From assembly GCF_013376005.1 (NCBI RefSeq), contig NZ_JABMJK010000011.1:171582-235581 (forward strand): a stretch of DNA of 64,000 nt, in the 5' to 3' direction. Position numbers and translations under genes: made by a program. Source of the DNA: Duganella sp. SG902. Its GTDB lineage: Bacteria > Pseudomonadota > Gammaproteobacteria > Burkholderiales > Burkholderiaceae_D. The stretch's first letter is position 1. Each line of letters opens with the position of its first letter. Of the stretch, positions 61,162 through 64,000 are shown in pieces. The notes under the pieces were generated by a model, which was not told the DNA's origin, made no database searches, and worked only from the letters and a program-made list of their open reading frames with translations.

Positions 61162-62062
61162 GCACTTCCTGGCCGGCGAAGGCTTCTTCCAGCATATCGA
61201 TAAACACCCGGGTCTTGGCCGGCATCAGCCGCCGCCCGGGGAACACCGCCCACCCCGTCACCTGCGGGAACGACCACTCTGGCAACACCCGCACCAGCTC
61301 CCCCCGCTGCAAATAAGGCCGCGCCACCGCCTCGGTCGAGGCGCCGATGCCGATCCCGGTCGCGGTCATCCGCACCAGCAATTCCGGCGAGTTGGCCAGC
61401 AGCCGCACCGGCAGGTCGCGCTGCCATTCGGTTTTGCCGCGCGCCATGTTCCAGCGGATCAATCCATTCACGCGTGGCGGCAAGCTCAGCAAATCGTGTT
61501 TGTACAAATCGTCCGGATGCTCAGGCAAGCCGCGCAGGTTGGTGTAGCGCGGCGAGGCGTACAGCGCCCACGAGCTGAAGGTGATGCGCCGCGCCGCCAG
61601 CGTGGCGTCGTCCGGCAGAGCGCCCATGCGGATGGCCAGGTCGAAGCCTTCCGCCACCAGGTCCACTCGGCGCGGCGACAAGTCCAGCTCCAGCGAGATG
61701 GCCGGGTAGCGGTCCATGAATTGCGCCAGTACCGCGCTGACCGCCACGTTGGCGAAGTCGGCCGGCATCGACACACGCAGCAGCCCGCTCGGCGCGCCCT
61801 GCCGGTGCTGCGCCAGCGCGCCGGCGGCCTCGGTTTCGTCCGCCACCTTGCGCGCGTGTTCCAGCAGACTGGCGCCGAACTCGGTCAGCACCAGCTTGCG
61901 CGTGGTGCGCTGGAGCAGGCGCTCGCCCAGCTTGCCCTCCAGCAGCGTGATGCGGCGCGATACCGTGGACTTGGGCAGTTGCACCCGCTCCGCCGCCAGG
62001 CTGAAACTGCCGCATTCCACAATCCGCGCAAACAACAGCAGGTCGCCAGGGTCGATTTCCAT
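61154..62062 (-). CDS. LysR-family transcriptional regulator
   Basis: 302 aa. HTH (LLLFARIVECGSFSLAAERV, QLPKSTVSRRITLLEGKLGERLLQRTTRKLVLTE) with a LysR substrate-binding domain in the usual betaproteobacterial format (DLVAEGFDLAIRMGALPDDATLAARRI). It is divergent from azoR by 116 bp, a classic arrangement in which LysR regulates the azoreductase-pirin genes. Effector unknown. Confidence 0.93.
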   Translation of the reverse strand: MEIDPGDLLLFARIVECGSFSLAAERVQLPKSTVSRRITLLEGKLGERLLQRTTRKLVLTEFGASLLEHARKVADETEAAGALAQHRQGAPSGLLRVSMPADFANVAVSAVLAQFMDRYPAISLELDLSPRRVDLVAEGFDLAIRMGALPDDATLAARRITFSSWALYASPRYTNLRGLPEHPDDLYKHDLLSLPPRVNGLIRWNMARGKTEWQRDLPVRLLANSPELLVRMTATGIGIGASTEAVARPYLQRGELVRVLPEWSFPQVTGWAVFPGRRLMPAKTRVFIDMLEEAFAGQEVLT

Positions 62063-62178
62063 GATTGTTCCATTGGTGGATTAATGTTATCCATTTTAAC
62101 GCCTTCCGAAAGGTATTTGAAACGATTAAAGTGACTCCATCGACGCAGCACTCAACCAGACACCTAAGGAGCAACGCC

Positions 62179-62778
62179 ATGAACATCCTGCAAATCAACT
62201 CCAGCGCCCGCAGCACCGGTTCCGAATCGACCCGCCTGGCCGATGCCCTGGTCGCCAAAATCCGCGCCGCCAACCCGACCGCCGCCCTGACCCGCCGCGA
62301 CCTGGCCGCCGATCCGCACCCTGTGCTGGACGAGCCCGCCCTGCAAGCCCTGTTCACCCCGGCCGACCAGCGCACCGCCGAGCAAGCCGCGCGCGTGGCC
62401 CTCGACGACGCCATGATCGCCCAGGTGCAGGCGGCCGACGTGATCGTGATCGGCGCCCCGACCTACAACTTCGGCATCACCGCCCAGCTGAAATCCTGGT
62501 TCGACGCGATTGCCCGCGCCGGCGTGACCTTCAAGTACGGCCCGACCGGCCCGATCGGCCTGCTGACCGGCAAGAAAGTCTACGTGGCCCTGTCGCGTGG
62601 CGGCCTGCACCGTGACGGCCCGACCGACACCCAGCTGGCGCACATCAAGATGTTCCTGAGCTTTGTCGGCCTGACCGATGTGCAGTACGTGTTCGCCGAA
62701 GGCCTGGGCATGGGTCCGGAAGCCGTGGCCAAGGCGCAAGCCCAGGCCGAAGCGGAAATCAACGCCATTTTGGTATAA
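62179..62778 (+). CDS. azoR: FMN-dependent NADH-azoreductase
   Basis: 199-aa flavodoxin-fold oxidoreductase that reduces azo dyes and quinones with NAD(P)H. Markers are MNILQINSSARSTGSESTRL (FMN phosphate loop), APTYNFGITAQLKSWFDAIARAGVTFKYG, GLLTGKKVYVALSRGG. The start at 62179 is chosen for TAAGGAG upstream. It forms an operon with the pirin gene 14 bp downstream. Confidence 0.93.
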   Translation: MNILQINSSARSTGSESTRLADALVAKIRAANPTAALTRRDLAADPHPVLDEPALQALFTPADQRTAEQAARVALDDAMIAQVQAADVIVIGAPTYNFGITAQLKSWFDAIARAGVTFKYGPTGPIGLLTGKKVYVALSRGGLHRDGPTDTQLAHIKMFLSFVGLTDVQYVFAEGLGMGPEAVAKAQAQAEAEINAILV

Positions 62779-62792
62779 CCAAGGAGAAGGAC

Positions 62793-63662
62793 ATGACCGA
62801 TCAAGTCAACACCCCACGCAGCGTGGAACGCATCATCACCGGCCAGGCCGTCATGGACGGCGCGGGCGTGAAGATCAACCGTGTCCTGACGCAATCGCTG
62901 CAGCGCCGCCTGGATCCGTTCCTGATGCTCGATAACTTCGGCAGCGACCAGGCCAACGATTACATCGCCGGTTTCCCCAGCCATCCGCATCGCGGCTTCG
63001 AGACGGTGACCTATATGATCGAAGGCCGCATGCGCCACAAGGACAGCGCCGGCAACGAAGGCTTGCTGACCAACGGCGGCGTGCAATGGATGACGGCCGG
63101 CCGCGGCGTGATCCACTCGGAAATGCCGGAGCAGGAAAACGGCGTGATGGAAGGCTTCCAGCTGTGGCTCAACCTGCCAGCCAGGGACAAAATGCGCGAG
63201 CCATGGTATCGCGATTTCAATGGCGCCGACGTGCCCGTTTTCACCACCGAGCAAGGCGCGCAAGTGAAAGTGATCGCGGGCCGCAGCCACGGCGTGGACG
63301 GCGCCGTGCTGCGCGAGGTGACCGAGCCGCTGTATCTGGACGTGCACCTGCCGGCCGGCGCCAGCTTCAGCCAGCTGCTGCCGGAAGGCCACAACGCCTT
63401 CCTCTTCACCTATCGTGGATCGGTGAACGTGGACGACAAGGCGGTGGCGTCGGGCCGCATGGCGATCCTGGCCAACACCAAGGGCGCGGATGGGGTGGTC
63501 GTCAGCGCCGATGAGGCCAGCCGCTTCATCCTCATCGCCGGTCAGCCGTTGAACGAGCCGATCGCGCAATACGGCCCGTTCGTGATGAACACCCAGGCGG
63601 AAATCTTCGCCGCCGTCGAAGACTTCCGCGCCGGCAAGCTGGGTGAAGAAGCCAAAGCCTGA
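62793..63662 (+). CDS. Pirin family protein (downstream of azoR)
   Basis: 289-aa bicupin. Metal-site motifs: FLMLDNFGSDQANDYIAGFP, SHPHRGFETVTYMIEGRMRHKDS, WMTAGRGVIHSEMPEQENG and FQLWLNLPARDK. AAGGAGAAGG lies before the ATG. Coexpression with the azoreductase fits a quinone/electrophile-response role. It is a divergent paralog of the pirin at 24683, with a different ring of partners. Confidence 0.92.
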   Translation: MTDQVNTPRSVERIITGQAVMDGAGVKINRVLTQSLQRRLDPFLMLDNFGSDQANDYIAGFPSHPHRGFETVTYMIEGRMRHKDSAGNEGLLTNGGVQWMTAGRGVIHSEMPEQENGVMEGFQLWLNLPARDKMREPWYRDFNGADVPVFTTEQGAQVKVIAGRSHGVDGAVLREVTEPLYLDVHLPAGASFSQLLPEGHNAFLFTYRGSVNVDDKAVASGRMAILANTKGADGVVVSADEASRFILIAGQPLNEPIAQYGPFVMNTQAEIFAAVEDFRAGKLGEEAKA

Positions 63663-63708
63663 CGCGAATGCCGCTAAGTTAAGCTCTTTTGGCCGCGAAC
63701 CGATGAGC

Positions 63709-63727
63709 CGTCATTCCCGCCTTCGCG
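63709..63727. repeat. Half of a REP-like palindrome at the edge of an IS
   Basis: CGTCATTCCCGCCTTCGCG at 63709-63727 is one arm of the TCATTCCCGC-type repeat seen in full at 24599-24679, but its complementary arm is missing. It stops where the IS4-family element seems to begin, so the insertion may have split a REP. This reading is inference. Confidence 0.55.
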
Positions 63728-63761
63728 CACTGCTGTCCGGAATAATTTTGTTGACATGGTT

Positions 63762-64000
63762 TCAAAAGAGTGAAGGTTGCAGTTGTGCGAATTCCTCCAT
63801 CTGGCGGCGTCGTCGTCGGTATCCCGATATTTCAGTCTCGGCGCGCTGAAATAAGGTAGCGCGCACAACGCACAAGCATTCCCACATGCTTTGCCGGGGA
63901 GAACTCCGTTGGCGATGCAGTTCGACGAGTAAGTAGCTAATGAGGGCTGTGAGCATTTGGATGCGGACGGCGTTTTCGCTGCGCCCCAGGAACCGTTTGA
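63762..64000 (-). mobile_element. IS4-family transposase, 3' part (continues past window)
   Basis: On the minus strand the frame is open from beyond the window end to a TGA at 63762-63764 (about 78 codons seen). The translation begins KRFLGRSENAVRIQ, followed by a hydrophobic ALISYLLV and a basic tail (YRRRRRQ): the C-terminal end of DDE transposases of the IS4 type. The catalytic DDE part lies outside the window. The IS end is likely near 63728, where CACTGCTGTCCGG begins. Confidence 0.8.

Noticed and set aside
1..64000. Prophage, integrated plasmid or CRISPR array
   Set aside because: No integrase, phage structural genes, plasmid replication genes or repeat-spacer array was seen; the only mobile parts are the REP-like repeats and the partial IS at the end.

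Overview
The window is GC-rich, densely packed DNA from a Gram-negative bacterium, most likely a betaproteobacterium of the Oxalobacteraceae (Massilia/Duganella/Janthinobacterium type). The pointers are two PEP-CTERM surface proteins, tandem DUF4148 secreted peptides, an H-NS-family protein, a TonB-dependent receptor, a YXWGXW-repeat protein and overall gene content. This placement is inference from gene families; no rRNA or complete phylogenetic marker set is present.

Layout. 1-16 kb is mostly chromosomal housekeeping and accessory genes: a partial AraC regulator, a PEP-CTERM protein, thymidine kinase, a DUF4148 pair, a transsulfuration pair (cystathionine beta-synthase and a gamma-lyase-type enzyme), a membrane-anchored HNH-like protein, a ParB-like protein coupled to a penicillin-acylase-type hydrolase, a second PEP-CTERM protein, tRNA-Leu(UAA), a DUF72 protein, a CLC anion transporter with fluoride-type signatures, an M28 peptidase and a GNAT.

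16.4-40.3 kb is the most unusual part. A rightward operon (16406-24594) encodes a Ser/Thr kinase, a SEDS (FtsW/RodA) protein with a large extra N-terminal domain, an FHA-like protein, an SH3b membrane protein, a PP2C phosphatase and a zinc-finger/FHA protein. A leftward operon (40327-28350) encodes a very large penicillin-binding transpeptidase, three unrecognised proteins, a protein with two degenerate Lon/S16-like repeats, an SPFH protein with zinc ribbons at both ends, and a SHOCT-kinase-coiled-coil-SUMF1 protein. A few unrelated genes (pirin, OsmC, DUF1330, LysR, GNAT, YjdM) lie between. Together the two operons hold a complete kinase/phosphatase/phosphopeptide-reader set plus a SEDS-PBP pair. 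This resembles in composition the actinobacterial pknB-pstP-rodA-pbpA-fha locus, and I infer a phosphorylation-controlled accessory peptidoglycan synthase. It is the best candidate here for an undescribed system.

40.5-64 kb returns to ordinary genes: a YXWGXW protein with RNase H, an MCP/CheW pair, an HD protein with a Tet-type MFS pump and a periplasmic binding protein, a CocE/NonD hydrolase, trpS, a DMT transporter, a LON-substrate-binding protein, an amidohydrolase, an H-NS protein, a three-gene operon (coiled coil, GAF-GAF-PAS adenylate/guanylate cyclase, LysR), a TonB receptor, psd, and LysR divergent from azoreductase-pirin. A perfect 43-bp-arm palindrome lies between the TonB receptor and psd. 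The window ends in the 3' part of an IS4-family transposase next to half of a REP-like palindrome.
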